Assembly (NCBI GenBank): GCA_040881665.1
Contig: JBBECT010000004.1
Span: 630,303 to 694,302, forward strand
Direction of reading: 5' to 3'
DNA from: Actinomycetota bacterium
GTDB lineage: Bacteria > Actinomycetota > UBA4738 > HRBIN12
Length of the DNA stretch: 64,000 nt
The position numbers and the translations under genes were made by a program. Of this stretch, positions 25,543-33,393 are shown in pieces (position 1 is the first letter of the stretch; the number at the start of each line of letters is the position of its first letter). The notes beneath the pieces were generated by a model. It made no database searches. It saw only the letters and a program-made list of their open reading frames with translations, and was not told the DNA's origin.

Positions 25543-26706
25543 ATGCACGGTGCCGGCGGAGGCCCTGGCGACGGTGGACCGGAGCCCGACCGGTTCTGGG
25601 ACGGTCTCGAGAGCGCGGAGGCGTATCGCTCGCTCGCCGAGGGCGTCCCCGCGATCCTCTACATCGATGCGGCCGACGAGCTGAGCACGAACCTGTATAC
25701 GAGTCCGCAGCTCGAGCCGCTGCTGGGCTATTCGACCGAAGAGTGGGTCAGCCGCCCGCAGATGTTCGTGGAGCTGTTGCACCCCGACGACCGCGAGCGC
25801 GTGGTCCGCGAGAACGAGGAGAGCAACCGCACCGGCGAGTTCACGACCGAGTACCGGCTGCTCGCGAGCGACGGGCGCATCGTCTGGTTCCGCGACGAGG
25901 CGGCGCTGGTGCGCGACGCCGCCGGACGTCCGCGGTTCTGGCGAGGTGTGATGCAGGACATCACCGAGCGCAAGCGCAACGAGGACAAGCTTCGCCGGAG
26001 CCTGGAGATCCTGCGGCGCACGATGGACCAGCGGCGCGAACTGATGCATCGCGTCGAGGAGGCCCAGGAACAGGAACGACGCAGGATCGCCGCCGACATC
26101 CACGACGACCCGATCCAGGTGATGAGTGCCGCGGACATGCGGATCCAGGCCTTGCTCGAGCAGGTCGGCGGCGTGGACGAGGGCCAGGTGCGTACCGCGC
26201 TCGAGGAGGTCCACGAGGCCGTCGCCCAGTCGATCGAACGCCTGCGGCATCTGCTGTTCGAGCTGCGACCGCCTTCGCTCGACAAGCAGGGGCTCGCCGC
26301 GGCACTCGAGATCTACCTGGACTACGTCGGCCGCGAGGCGGGGTTCGCTTCGGCCGTGCGCAGCTCGCTCGAGGGTGAGCCGCCGTCGGACGCCGCGTCG
26401 ATCCTGTTCCGCATCGCGCAGGAGGCCGTTGCGAACGTTCGCAAGCACGCTCGCGCCACGACGGTGGCGGTGCGGCTCGAGCCGCAGGACGACGGCGTCT
26501 TGCTCCGGATCACCGACGACGGCATCGGGTTCGATCCGACCGCTCTCGAGGATCCGGCGCCGGGACACCTCGGGATGTCGGCGATGCCGGAGCGTGCCGA
26601 GCTCGCCGGCGGCTGGTGCCGCGTCGAAAGCACCCCGGGGACGGGAACGACGGTGGAATGCTGGATCCCCGTCGAACCCACGGCCGGGGCTCGCTCCACC
26701 GCCTGA
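25543..26706 (+). CDS. PAS-domain sensor histidine kinase, NarL-type
   Basis: A 387-residue soluble kinase. A PAS domain (about 20-145) contains GVPAILYIDAADELSTNLY, very like the PAS of the GGDEF-EAL protein at 21633. A coiled coil leads into HisKA_3, with the phospho-acceptor His in RRRIAADIHDDPIQ (about residue 186). The ATPase domain shows NVRKHA (N box), DDGIGFD (G1) and STPGTGTTVE (G2). No response regulator gene is adjacent; the NarL-type regulator at 52013 is 26 kb away and has its own kinase. With no membrane helices it must sense an internal cue. It overlaps no neighbour but is three bases from the M20 gene. Confidence 0.9.
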   Translation: MHGAGGGPGDGGPEPDRFWDGLESAEAYRSLAEGVPAILYIDAADELSTNLYTSPQLEPLLGYSTEEWVSRPQMFVELLHPDDRERVVRENEESNRTGEFTTEYRLLASDGRIVWFRDEAALVRDAAGRPRFWRGVMQDITERKRNEDKLRRSLEILRRTMDQRRELMHRVEEAQEQERRRIAADIHDDPIQVMSAADMRIQALLEQVGGVDEGQVRTALEEVHEAVAQSIERLRHLLFELRPPSLDKQGLAAALEIYLDYVGREAGFASAVRSSLEGEPPSDAASILFRIAQEAVANVRKHARATTVAVRLEPQDDGVLLRITDDGIGFDPTALEDPAPGHLGMSAMPERAELAGGWCRVESTPGTGTTVECWIPVEPTAGARSTA

Positions 26707-26734
26707 CCGGCGGCCGCGCGTGGGCGCGAACCGG

Positions 26735-26740
26735 TAGCCT
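26735..26740 (+). promoter_or_regulatory. -10 element TAGCCT, leaderless
   Basis: TAGCCT is seven bases before ATG 26748 of the MOSC gene. Confidence 0.45.
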
Positions 26741-26747
26741 TGCCCAG

Positions 26748-27518
26748 ATGGTCACCGTCGCCCGCCTTTCGACCTCGCCCGTGAAGTCGCTCGGGCTCTC
26801 CCATCCCGAACAGATCCGGGTAGATACGTTCGGCGTGGCCGAGAACCGGCGGTTCATCCCCCTGTCCGAGCGGCGCGCCCTCTTCGACGCGAAGCGGCAC
26901 GGCAAGGTGATGCTGATCGGCTCCGAAACCGATGCCGAGGGAACGCGCCTCGCGTTGCGGTTCCCCGACGGCACCGAGGTGGCGGACGTGGTGCAGCTGC
27001 AGGGCAACCCGTTCCCGATCGACATGTGGGGTCGCACGCTTGTGGTGCGGCTCGTCGGCGGTCCGTTCGCCCAGGCACTCAGCGAGTTCGTCGGCGAGCC
27101 CGTGTTGCTGAGCCGCACCGAGCGACCCGGCGACGGGAACGACGAGATGCCGGTCTCGCTGGTCTCGACGGCGTCGGTGGAGGAGCTCGGGCGGCAGGGC
27201 GGCCGGAACGGATCGATCGGGGCGGGACGGCTGCGGATGCTCCTGGAACTGGAGGGCACGCAGCCACACGAAGAGGATTCCTGGCTCGGAAGGAAAGTGC
27301 GCGTCGGCGAGACCCTGATCCATGTGGCGCGACACTGCGCCCGTTGCGTAATCACCACGATGAACGACCGGACGGGCGAGGCGGACTTCCCGACCCTGAA
27401 GGTGATCGCCGCCTACCGTGGGGCCGACGATGGCGATCTCCACATGGGGATGTACGCCTCGGTCCTGCAGCCGGGAATGATCCGTGTTGGCGATCGGGTC
27501 GAGGTTCTCGCGGTCTGA
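26748..27518 (+). CDS. MOSC-domain protein
   Basis: A 256-residue protein with an N-terminal MOSC beta-barrel (RLSTSPVKSLGLSHPEQI, then NRRFIPL) and a C-terminal MOSC domain. The conserved cysteine motif HCARCVITTMND (about residues 192-203) is the likely molybdenum-cofactor or sulfur-handling site, as in MOSC reductases of the mARC/YcbX type. No ferredoxin domain is fused. A leaderless promoter supports ATG 26748. Longer upstream in-frame sequence overlaps the kinase gene and is rejected. The electron partner and substrate are unknown; N-hydroxylated compounds are known substrates for relatives. Confidence 0.85.
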   Translation: MVTVARLSTSPVKSLGLSHPEQIRVDTFGVAENRRFIPLSERRALFDAKRHGKVMLIGSETDAEGTRLALRFPDGTEVADVVQLQGNPFPIDMWGRTLVVRLVGGPFAQALSEFVGEPVLLSRTERPGDGNDEMPVSLVSTASVEELGRQGGRNGSIGAGRLRMLLELEGTQPHEEDSWLGRKVRVGETLIHVARHCARCVITTMNDRTGEADFPTLKVIAAYRGADDGDLHMGMYASVLQPGMIRVGDRVEVLAV

Positions 27519-27581
27519 GTGTGGTGGGTCCGGAGGGACCCGCGGGGATTCGCGCGTGCCGAAACAGGGAATAGCCCCTGC

Positions 27582-29747
27582 ATGGCAACGCACGGGCAGG
27601 GCTCCGAACCAGGAGTATCGGACAACTGGGTTCTCGACGCGGATCGCGCGCCCTCCCGCCGACGGTTCTTCGCACGTCGCAGAGAGGGTGGGCCGCCGGG
27701 CCGACGTCGCAAGGTCTGGATCTGGATCGTCGCGTTGATCGGCCTCCCGCTGGTGCTGGGGGTCGCGACGTTCGGGGCCCTCTACGCGCGCACCCGCGTC
27801 CCCGATCTGCCACCGCTCGCCGAGGACACCGTGCTGTTCGACCGCCGGGGCAAGCCGCTCGCCACGCTCGCAGGCGAAGAGGATCGCGAGATCATCGCCT
27901 TCCGCAAGATGCCGCGCTCCCTTCGTCAGGCCGTGATCGCGACCGAGGACGCGGAGTTCTACGACCACCCGGGGGTCGACGTCAGCTCAACCGTCCGCGC
28001 CGCGCTCGCGAACATCCGTTCCGGAGAGTTGGAACAGGGGGGTTCGACGATCACGCAGCAGCTCGTGAAGAACCTCTACACGGGTGCCGACAGGACGATC
28101 TCCCGGAAGGTCGACGAAGCGCTGATCGCGATCAAGCTCGAGCAGCAGCTCTCGAAGGACGAGATCCTGCAGAAGTACCTGAACACCGTGTACTTCGGAC
28201 AGGGTGCGTACGGTGTTCAGGCCGCCGCCCGGACCTACTTCGATCGCGACGCGAAGCAGCTCACGGTGCAGCAGTCGGCCGCCCTGGCCGGGCTGCTGGC
28301 GGCGCCCACGCATTGGGATCCACTCGAGCATCCTGAACAGGCGGCGGAGCGTCGTTCCTTCGTTCTCCACCGGATGGCCGACGAGGGCTACCTGTCACCG
28401 CTGCGTGCGCGATCGCTCGCGCGCAAGGACCTGCAGGTCGTCGAGCGGCAGGACTCGTGGACCGACGGGGGAAGTGCCTACTTCGTCGAGCACACGCGTC
28501 GCTGGCTCGAGGATCGCTACGGTTCCGAGCGCACGTACGCGGGCGGACTCGAGGTCACCACCACGCTCGACACAGAGTGGCAGCGCGTCGCCGAGCAGGC
28601 CGTCGATCAACAGCTGTCGGCCCGGAGCGGTCCCCAGGCTGCCCTCGTCGCGATCGATCCGGCAACCGGCGAGATCCGCGCGATGGTGGGCGGCCGCGAC
28701 TTCGACCGGACGAAGTTCAATCTGGCATCTCAGGCTGCACGTCAACCGGGGAGCGCGTTCAAGACGTTCGGCCTCGTCGCCGCGATCGAGGCGGGGATCT
28801 CGCCGCTCGAGCGGTTCGCGGGTCCGCCGAGCATCCAGATCCGTGACGAGCCGTGTAGCAGTTCGGGGGACCCGTGGGAGGTCGAGAACTATGCGGATGC
28901 GTCGGCAGGAACGACCGACCTGTTCGGCGCGACCGCCAACTCCGTCAACACGATCTTCGCGCAGGTCGTAGCCCGGACGGGTCCGACAGCGGTGGCGCAG
29001 GTGGCCGAGCGGATGGGGATCCGTTCTCCACTCGACGAGGTGTGCCCGATCGTCCTCGGCTCCGAAGAGGTCACCCCGCTCGAGATGACGTCCGCATACG
29101 CGACCCTGGCAGCCAACGGCGTGCACCGTACGCCGACCCCGGTGCACGAGGTGGCGACGCGCGAAGGAGGGGTCGAGAGCGGCGCCTCGGAGGGAACGCA
29201 GGCGGTGGGCGAGGCCGAAGCCGCCGTCGTGACCCACGCCTTGGAAGGCGTCGTGACTTCGGGCACGGGCACCGCCGCCAGTCTCGAGGACCGACCGGTC
29301 GCAGGGAAGACCGGTACAGCGCAGGAGTACACGAACGCGTGGTTCTGTGGCTACGTTCCCCAGCTCGCCGCGTGCGTGTGGGTCGGCTACCCGGAGGGGA
29401 ACCGTCCGATGGACGGGGTCACCGGGGGTTCGATCCCCGCCGAGATCTGGCACACGTTCATGACCGAAGCGACGCGGGGGATGGAGGTGGTGGCCTTCCC
29501 GAAGGTCGATCTGTCGATCTTCCGTCCGGAACCTTCGTCCACTCCCGCGGACCGAGGTGCAAGCGATGCGAGCCCGAGCCCGACCACGACCGTGGTTCCG
29601 AGCCCGGACGCGACGCCGACCCAGCCCGCGCAGCCCTCGCCGACGCCCACCGATGACGGCGACGATCCGGGCGGTGGTGGCGGTCCCGGTGGATCCCCCA
29701 GCCCGAGTCCGACCGCAACCGTGACGCCTGAGGCGGCCGACGCCTGA
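27582..29747 (+). CDS. Class A penicillin-binding protein
   Basis: A 721-residue bifunctional peptidoglycan synthase. A basic cytoplasmic N-terminus leads to one membrane anchor (about 47-68). The GT51 glycosyltransferase domain has ATEDAEFYDHPG (catalytic Glu) and GGSTITQQLVKN. The transpeptidase domain has SxxK in PGSAFKTF (about 391-394), SxN in ANSVN and KTG in GKTGTAQEY. Family boundary motifs such as YLNTVYFGQGAYG are intact. The C-terminus is a low-complexity Ser/Pro/Thr/Gly tail of about 80 residues. The second PBP of the window (46743) has the same layout with a different tail. ATG 27582 is the first plausible start. Confidence 0.93.
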   Translation: MATHGQGSEPGVSDNWVLDADRAPSRRRFFARRREGGPPGRRRKVWIWIVALIGLPLVLGVATFGALYARTRVPDLPPLAEDTVLFDRRGKPLATLAGEEDREIIAFRKMPRSLRQAVIATEDAEFYDHPGVDVSSTVRAALANIRSGELEQGGSTITQQLVKNLYTGADRTISRKVDEALIAIKLEQQLSKDEILQKYLNTVYFGQGAYGVQAAARTYFDRDAKQLTVQQSAALAGLLAAPTHWDPLEHPEQAAERRSFVLHRMADEGYLSPLRARSLARKDLQVVERQDSWTDGGSAYFVEHTRRWLEDRYGSERTYAGGLEVTTTLDTEWQRVAEQAVDQQLSARSGPQAALVAIDPATGEIRAMVGGRDFDRTKFNLASQAARQPGSAFKTFGLVAAIEAGISPLERFAGPPSIQIRDEPCSSSGDPWEVENYADASAGTTDLFGATANSVNTIFAQVVARTGPTAVAQVAERMGIRSPLDEVCPIVLGSEEVTPLEMTSAYATLAANGVHRTPTPVHEVATREGGVESGASEGTQAVGEAEAAVVTHALEGVVTSGTGTAASLEDRPVAGKTGTAQEYTNAWFCGYVPQLAACVWVGYPEGNRPMDGVTGGSIPAEIWHTFMTEATRGMEVVAFPKVDLSIFRPEPSSTPADRGASDASPSPTTTVVPSPDATPTQPAQPSPTPTDDGDDPGGGGGPGGSPSPSPTATVTPEAADA

Positions 29748-30015
29748 CCCGGGTTGAGGATCTGCCGCGACGATGCGGTACAGGATCCGTGATCGACGGC
29801 CGTACTTCGCGACGGAACGATGCATGTCAAAGGGCGACGCCCCTTTCCGCCAGCTCGCGGCCGTGGGTTCCGGTCGGGCCGTCGCGCGTCGGAAACGGGT
29901 ACGCTAGCGACCTCGGACACTCGTCCGAGGATCTGCGGCGCGCGACCCCATCGCCGATGCATCGGCATCGGCCCTCTCGCATCTCGGATCGTTGGCATGG
30001 GGAACGGGAGGAACC
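29748..30015 (+). promoter_or_regulatory. Leader region with -10 element and stable hairpin
   Basis: No convincing gene is present. TACGCT (29900-29905) looks like a -10 element. It is followed by a hairpin of eight perfect pairs, CCTCGGAC (29911-29918) with GTCCGAGG (29923-29930), in the start of a roughly 105-base leader. A Shine-Dalgarno GGGAGG sits just before the zinc-finger gene. The hairpin could regulate translation or stabilise the mRNA. Confidence 0.4.
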
Positions 30016-30216
30016 ATGGCCGGACACAACAACCGAGGCGGTGCGCAGGTCGGAGCACCGAATCGCGGACGTGAGGCGTCGTCGAGGGCCGCAGCCGGTC
30101 GTGTGTGTTCCGCTCTCGGATGCTCGACGATCCTGTCCACCTACAACTCGTCGGAGACGTGCGGCATCCATGCCGAGCCGACGTTCCGGCCTCTGCTTCC
30201 GCCGAAGTCTCGCTGA
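30016..30216 (+). CDS. Small C4H-type zinc-finger protein
   Basis: A 66-residue protein. The core is RVCSALGCSTILSTYN followed by SSETCGIHAEP, giving a C-x4-C...C-x2-H set that could bind one zinc. I know similar short actinobacterial proteins with a CxxxxC, L-S-x-Y-N and C-x2-H pattern, often predicted as nucleic-acid binders, but I cannot give a name. The N-terminal 28 residues are basic and probably disordered. ATG 30016 has GGGAGG four bases upstream. Nothing adjacent suggests a partner; its own long leader with a hairpin suggests post-transcriptional control. Confidence 0.6.
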   Translation: MAGHNNRGGAQVGAPNRGREASSRAAAGRVCSALGCSTILSTYNSSETCGIHAEPTFRPLLPPKSR

Positions 30217-30347
30217 ACGAGACCTCATCGAGTACGTGGGTTCCGCCTCTCCTGAACCCAACCGCGCCGGAAGAGCACGTGGGGATCCCGCTGCGAGTCG
30301 AAGTCACGCTCGCAGACGAACCAAGCCTCTCTCGATCCGAACCAGGA

Positions 30348-30353
30348 TAGGAT
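30348..30353 (+). promoter_or_regulatory. -10 element TAGGAT for the methyltransferase gene
   Basis: TAGGAT ends ten bases before ATG 30364, giving a leader of at most a few bases. Confidence 0.4.
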
Positions 30354-30363
30354 CCTTGCCGTC

Positions 30364-31110
30364 ATGGTTTCGCGGCGCCTGGAACGTCATGAGGATGCCT
30401 ACGGGGCCGCGATGCTCGCGCACCACGAGGGAAGCCCTGCCTTCGAGGTCGTCGAGAGAGACGACGGGTCCGTCCACCCGGGAGCAGGGCCGGACTTCTA
30501 CTTCGCTCCCTTCCGGCTGTGGCGACCCGACGAACGTCACGCGATGCGCTTCGTTCGGGGACACACGCTCGACATCGGGTGCGGCGCGGGACGCGTCCTC
30601 CTGCATCTTCAGGATCGACCGGGGATCACGGCATCTGGGTTCGACATCTCCCCGCTCGCAGTCAAGGTCGCGACGCTTCGCGGTGCGAGGTCGGTCCGGA
30701 TCGGATCGATCGGGGATCTCGATGCAGATCCTGGCTCATTCGAAACCCTTCTTCTCCTAGGCGGTAACTTCGGCATGCTGGGCAGCAGGTCGGGGGCCGA
30801 GCGACTCCTACGGCGTATCTCACGTGCGCTGTCCGATGGAGGTCGTCTCATCGCTTCGGCGCGTGATGCGCGCGCTACCGCGAGCCCGGCGGATCTTGGA
30901 TACATGCGAAGGAACCGCAGTCGGGGGCGGATGCCGGGCCAGTTCCGCATCCGGGTCAGATACCTGGACCGTTGTACGCCTTGGTTCGATCAGCTCACCT
31001 GCTCGCGGGAGGAGGTGAGACAGCTGCTCGCTGGATCGGGGCTCGGACTCGTGAAGTTCATCCCCGGTCCCGATGGTCGATTCACGATCGTCTGCGAAAA
31101 GGATGCATGA
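30364..31110 (+). CDS. Class I SAM-dependent methyltransferase
   Basis: A 248-residue cytoplasmic enzyme that transfers a methyl group from S-adenosylmethionine to an unknown substrate. Motif I is TLDIGCGAGRVLLHL (about 68-82), the acidic post-I residue is in SGFDISPLAV, and motif IV is in TLLLLGGNFGMLGS. Its codon use is less GC-biased than the neighbours'. Partial, decayed copies of this gene (31351-31398) and of the nearby tRNA-Sec suggest this stretch was duplicated or inserted. Function cannot be inferred further. Confidence 0.82.
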   Translation: MVSRRLERHEDAYGAAMLAHHEGSPAFEVVERDDGSVHPGAGPDFYFAPFRLWRPDERHAMRFVRGHTLDIGCGAGRVLLHLQDRPGITASGFDISPLAVKVATLRGARSVRIGSIGDLDADPGSFETLLLLGGNFGMLGSRSGAERLLRRISRALSDGGRLIASARDARATASPADLGYMRRNRSRGRMPGQFRIRVRYLDRCTPWFDQLTCSREEVRQLLAGSGLGLVKFIPGPDGRFTIVCEKDA

Positions 31111-31350
31111 ACGAGACCAGGGGTTGACCCAATCGCCATCAGCGAGACGCGTCGTCGCATCACCCAGCGATCCTTCAGAAGGCCGGGGGCTTACCAGGAA
31201 CCCTTAAGGCCAGTCGGGGATCGCCTCGGACCGCCTCCAGCTGTTGAAGCCAGCGCTACTTCGTGATCACGGTGTGGAGTTCGCGGAACGTCCGCCGCGG
31301 CGTTATGCCTTCAGGTAGCATCGGCGCGACGTTGTTGGCGAACCAAGTAC
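31111..31350. other. Non-coding stretch with tRNA-Sec-like remnant
   Basis: No credible ORF. It contains the decayed 5'-half copy of tRNA-Sec at 31181-31212 and no other recognisable gene. Confidence 0.5.
31181..31212 (-). repeat. Decayed copy of the tRNA-Sec 5' half
   Basis: ACCAGGAACCCT (31193-31204) is identical to 31598-31609 inside tRNA-Sec. The flanks also align (GAAGGCCGGGGG against GAAGACCGGGGG). Similarity runs from the anticodon arm to near the 5' end. The copy cannot fold a full D stem and lacks the variable and T arms. Confidence 0.6.
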
Positions 31351-31398
31351 CTTCAGGCGCGGGAGGGGATCACCGCTTCCGGGACCGACATCTCCCCG
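31351..31398 (+). pseudogene. Fragment of a second methyltransferase gene
   Basis: This 48-base stretch matches 30607-30654 inside the methyltransferase gene at 38 positions and keeps its frame: LQ..-GITASG-DISP is shared. Similarity fades on both sides, so only the motif I-post I region survives. Substitutions are scattered, which means the duplication is old. Confidence 0.6.
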
Positions 31399-31420
31399 AC
31401 AAGTGCTTCGGCGAGCGCAG

Positions 31421-31444
31421 CCCCGGCGGGAGACTTCGCCGGGG
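31421..31444. other. Hairpin in intergenic region
   Basis: CCCCGGCG (31421-31428) pairs perfectly with CGCCGGGG (31437-31444) across an eight-base loop. It lies between the methyltransferase fragment and the selC terminator. Function unknown. Confidence 0.3.
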
Positions 31445-31478
31445 AATCGCCACTGGCCCTTGATCCGCCCGGGCAGGA

Positions 31479-31502
31479 GTGGAGTCCCGCGCGGGACTCC
31501 AC
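31479..31502 (-). terminator. Perfect 24-base palindrome, terminator of tRNA-Sec
   Basis: Twelve perfect pairs without a spacer: 31479-31490 pairs with 31491-31502. It lies 24 bases downstream of the 3' end of the minus-strand tRNA, the right place for a terminator. Being symmetrical it could also act on the plus strand. Confidence 0.55.
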
Positions 31503-31526
31503 ATCCTCATATTCGATTTCTCCCCG

Positions 31527-31618
31527 CGGAGGCGGACGGGAATCGAACCCGCCGGGGAGCTTTCGCCCCCTCACCGGTTTTGAAGACCGGGGGGCCCACC
31601 AGGAACCCTGACGCCTCC
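31527..31618 (-). tRNA. selC: tRNA-Sec (anticodon TCA)
   Basis: A 92-base selenocysteine tRNA. The acceptor GGAGGCG pairs with CGCCTCC. A six-pair D stem (GGGTTC with GGGCCC) closes a short CTGGT loop, as is characteristic of tRNA-Sec. The anticodon stem CCGGT/ACCGG encloses CTTCAAA with anticodon TCA at 31581-31583. A long variable arm (GGGGGC-GAAA-GCTCCC) and T loop TTCGATT follow. No CCA is encoded. Its presence implies that the organism decodes UGA as selenocysteine; selA, selB and selD are not in the window. Confidence 0.93.
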
Positions 31619-31711
31619 GCGGGCAGACTACCCGCCGGCCGTCGAGCCTCGTTCGCGCGTGGCCGCGTACCATGAGTGGCGCTCGGTCCGAGTCCGGGCG
31701 CCTTCGCATCG

Positions 31712-32536
31712 ATGATCCCCTATAGGACGTTCCCGGAGATCGACCTAGGCCCGTTCTCGATCAAGACGTTCGGGCTGTTCGTCGGCGTGGGCATCGCGGT
31801 CGGGGTCTGGGTCTTCCTCCGGTTCGCTCGGCGCAAGGGCCTCGACACCGAGGCGCTGACCTCGCTCGCCTGGCGCGTGGTCGTGTTCGCGCTGATCGGC
31901 TCGCGGCTGCTGTTCGTCCTCACGCACCTGGATCAGTTCACCGACGATCCGCTCTCGGTGTTCGCGGTCTGGGAGGGAGGCCTGCAGTTCTCCGGCGGGT
32001 TCCTTGCCGCGCTCGTCGTGATCTGGCTGTGGCTCCGCAAGCATCCCGAGGTGCAGGCGCTGGTTCTCACCGACGGGATGGTGCTCGGTCTCGTCCCGGG
32101 GCTGATGCTGGGCCGCTGCGGCTGCTATGCCGTGGGGGAGCACTTCGGGGGCGAGACGTCGTTCTTCCTCGGCACGGAGTACCGAGGCGGCGAGACTCGA
32201 GAGGGGCCGATCGTCCCCGGCACGACGATCCACAACACCGCGCTCTACGAGATCCTGTTGCTGATTCCCCTATTGATCCTGCTGTGGCAGATGAACAAGC
32301 GCGGGGTGAAAGAGGGCTGGATCACGGCGACGTTCCTGGTCTGGTACGGGACGCAGCGGTTCCTGACCGACTTCCTGCGCGCCTACGACAAGACGGTGCT
32401 CGGACTGACCGGCGCGCAGTACATGTGCGTCGGGCTGGTCGCGGTCGGTGTCGGCTTGATGGTCAACCTTCGGCGCAAGGGCCGCGACGAGTCCGTGACC
32501 CCGGACCCCGTCGACCCGAGCGCCGCCACGGTCTGA
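31712..32536 (+). CDS. lgt: Prolipoprotein diacylglyceryl transferase
   Basis: A 274-residue membrane enzyme that transfers diacylglycerol from phosphatidylglycerol to the lipobox Cys of prelipoproteins. It begins IPYRTFPEIDLGPFSIKTFG, matching the family N-terminus. The Lgt signature region GRCGCYAVGEHFGGETS (about 131-147) has the conserved Arg and Glu. Seven hydrophobic segments are visible, ending with WYGTQRFLTDFLR, the second conserved Arg stretch. ATG 31712 gives the canonical start; GTG 31676 would add 12 residues. TACCAT at 31668-31673 may be its -10. Lipoprotein substrates in this window include the PotD-like protein. Confidence 0.9.
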   Translation: MIPYRTFPEIDLGPFSIKTFGLFVGVGIAVGVWVFLRFARRKGLDTEALTSLAWRVVVFALIGSRLLFVLTHLDQFTDDPLSVFAVWEGGLQFSGGFLAALVVIWLWLRKHPEVQALVLTDGMVLGLVPGLMLGRCGCYAVGEHFGGETSFFLGTEYRGGETREGPIVPGTTIHNTALYEILLLIPLLILLWQMNKRGVKEGWITATFLVWYGTQRFLTDFLRAYDKTVLGLTGAQYMCVGLVAVGVGLMVNLRRKGRDESVTPDPVDPSAATV

Positions 32537-32539
32537 CGC

Positions 32540-33295
32540 TCAGGCCGGGGAGGGGAGCGCGTCGTCGCGGCGGTGCGCCTTCCGCGCGAGGAACGGGCGG
32601 CTGACCGCGACCTGGATCCCGGGCGAGTGATGCACGAGCGGGTCCCCGTCGGGTGAGGGCAGACCGGCGACGGTGACGAGGTCGTCGCGGAGCTCGAGGA
32701 CCTTGGCGCTGCGCAGTCGCCACGAAGGATGATCGGCCAGCGCGTACGAGAGCCCGAGCGGCGACAAGGTGTACAGGCGGAACCGTGCGGTGAGGAACCG
32801 GTCGAGGTCGCTCTCGACGATCCGGTCGCCCAGCTCGACGTCGACGATCGTCTGCGCGCCGACAGGTCCCGGCCACCGACGCCGCGACTCGTACCGGACG
32901 CGATGCGGCTCGCGGTGCACGTCCATCTTCGCCCACATGTACGGCAGGCGGTAGCCGACGCGCGCCGACAGCACGGCCGCGAGCCGCGAGGCCTCCAGAG
33001 AGAAGAACCAGATCCCGCGTTCACCCTCGGGACCGACGACGTAGGTGCGCACGTTCGTCTCGGGGAACGTCGAGAGCCACGGCAGCGCACCGAACCGTGG
33101 CGCCTTGACCACCATCGTGAAGGGAACGAGCGAGACCCACGCCGAGCCGTCGAACGTGTCCACCTCGAGTCCCTCGGGTAGCAGCGCCTGGACGATCTCC
33201 GGCTCGTAAGGCCAGTGGAGGAACGTCAGCCGGTTCCACTCCATCTCCATGACGGGACGCCGCACAGGGATGGGCTCGGGTGTCCGATAGGCCAT
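32540..33295 (-). CDS. DUF2071 (YqjF-like) family protein
   Basis: A 251-residue soluble protein of the DUF2071/YqjF family. Conserved stretches are EWNRLTFLHWPYEP, VQALLPEGLEVDTFDG, ETNVRTYVVG and GIWFFSLEASR. Family function is unknown; the fold resembles acetoacetate decarboxylase. ATG 33295 lies six bases after TAGACT, so the mRNA is probably leaderless. It converges with lgt, with only three bases between stops. Confidence 0.85.
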   Translation of the reverse strand: MAYRTPEPIPVRRPVMEMEWNRLTFLHWPYEPEIVQALLPEGLEVDTFDGSAWVSLVPFTMVVKAPRFGALPWLSTFPETNVRTYVVGPEGERGIWFFSLEASRLAAVLSARVGYRLPYMWAKMDVHREPHRVRYESRRRWPGPVGAQTIVDVELGDRIVESDLDRFLTARFRLYTLSPLGLSYALADHPSWRLRSAKVLELRDDLVTVAGLPSPDGDPLVHHSPGIQVAVSRPFLARKAHRRDDALPSPA

Positions 33296-33301
33296 GGGGG
33301 C

Positions 33302-33307
33302 AGTCTA
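33302..33307 (-). promoter_or_regulatory. -10 element TAGACT, leaderless
   Basis: TAGACT on the minus strand, six bases before ATG 33295. Confidence 0.5.
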
Positions 33308-33380
33308 GGGGGGTGGGTCCGAGGGGTGAACGGCGAGGTCGCGGGGGGTGAACCTGCACGGGTTCGTCGCCGATACCCCC

Positions 33381-33386
33381 TACCAT
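33381..33386 (+). promoter_or_regulatory. -10 element TACCAT, leaderless
   Basis: TACCAT is seven bases before ATG 33394, which favours that start over the in-frame ATGs at 33385 and 33391. Confidence 0.4.
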
Positions 33387-33393
33387 GGGAATG

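Noticed and set aside
31250-31470. Additional protein gene downstream of the methyltransferase
   Set aside because: Short frames here only show the 16-codon methyltransferase similarity and no start or Shine-Dalgarno.
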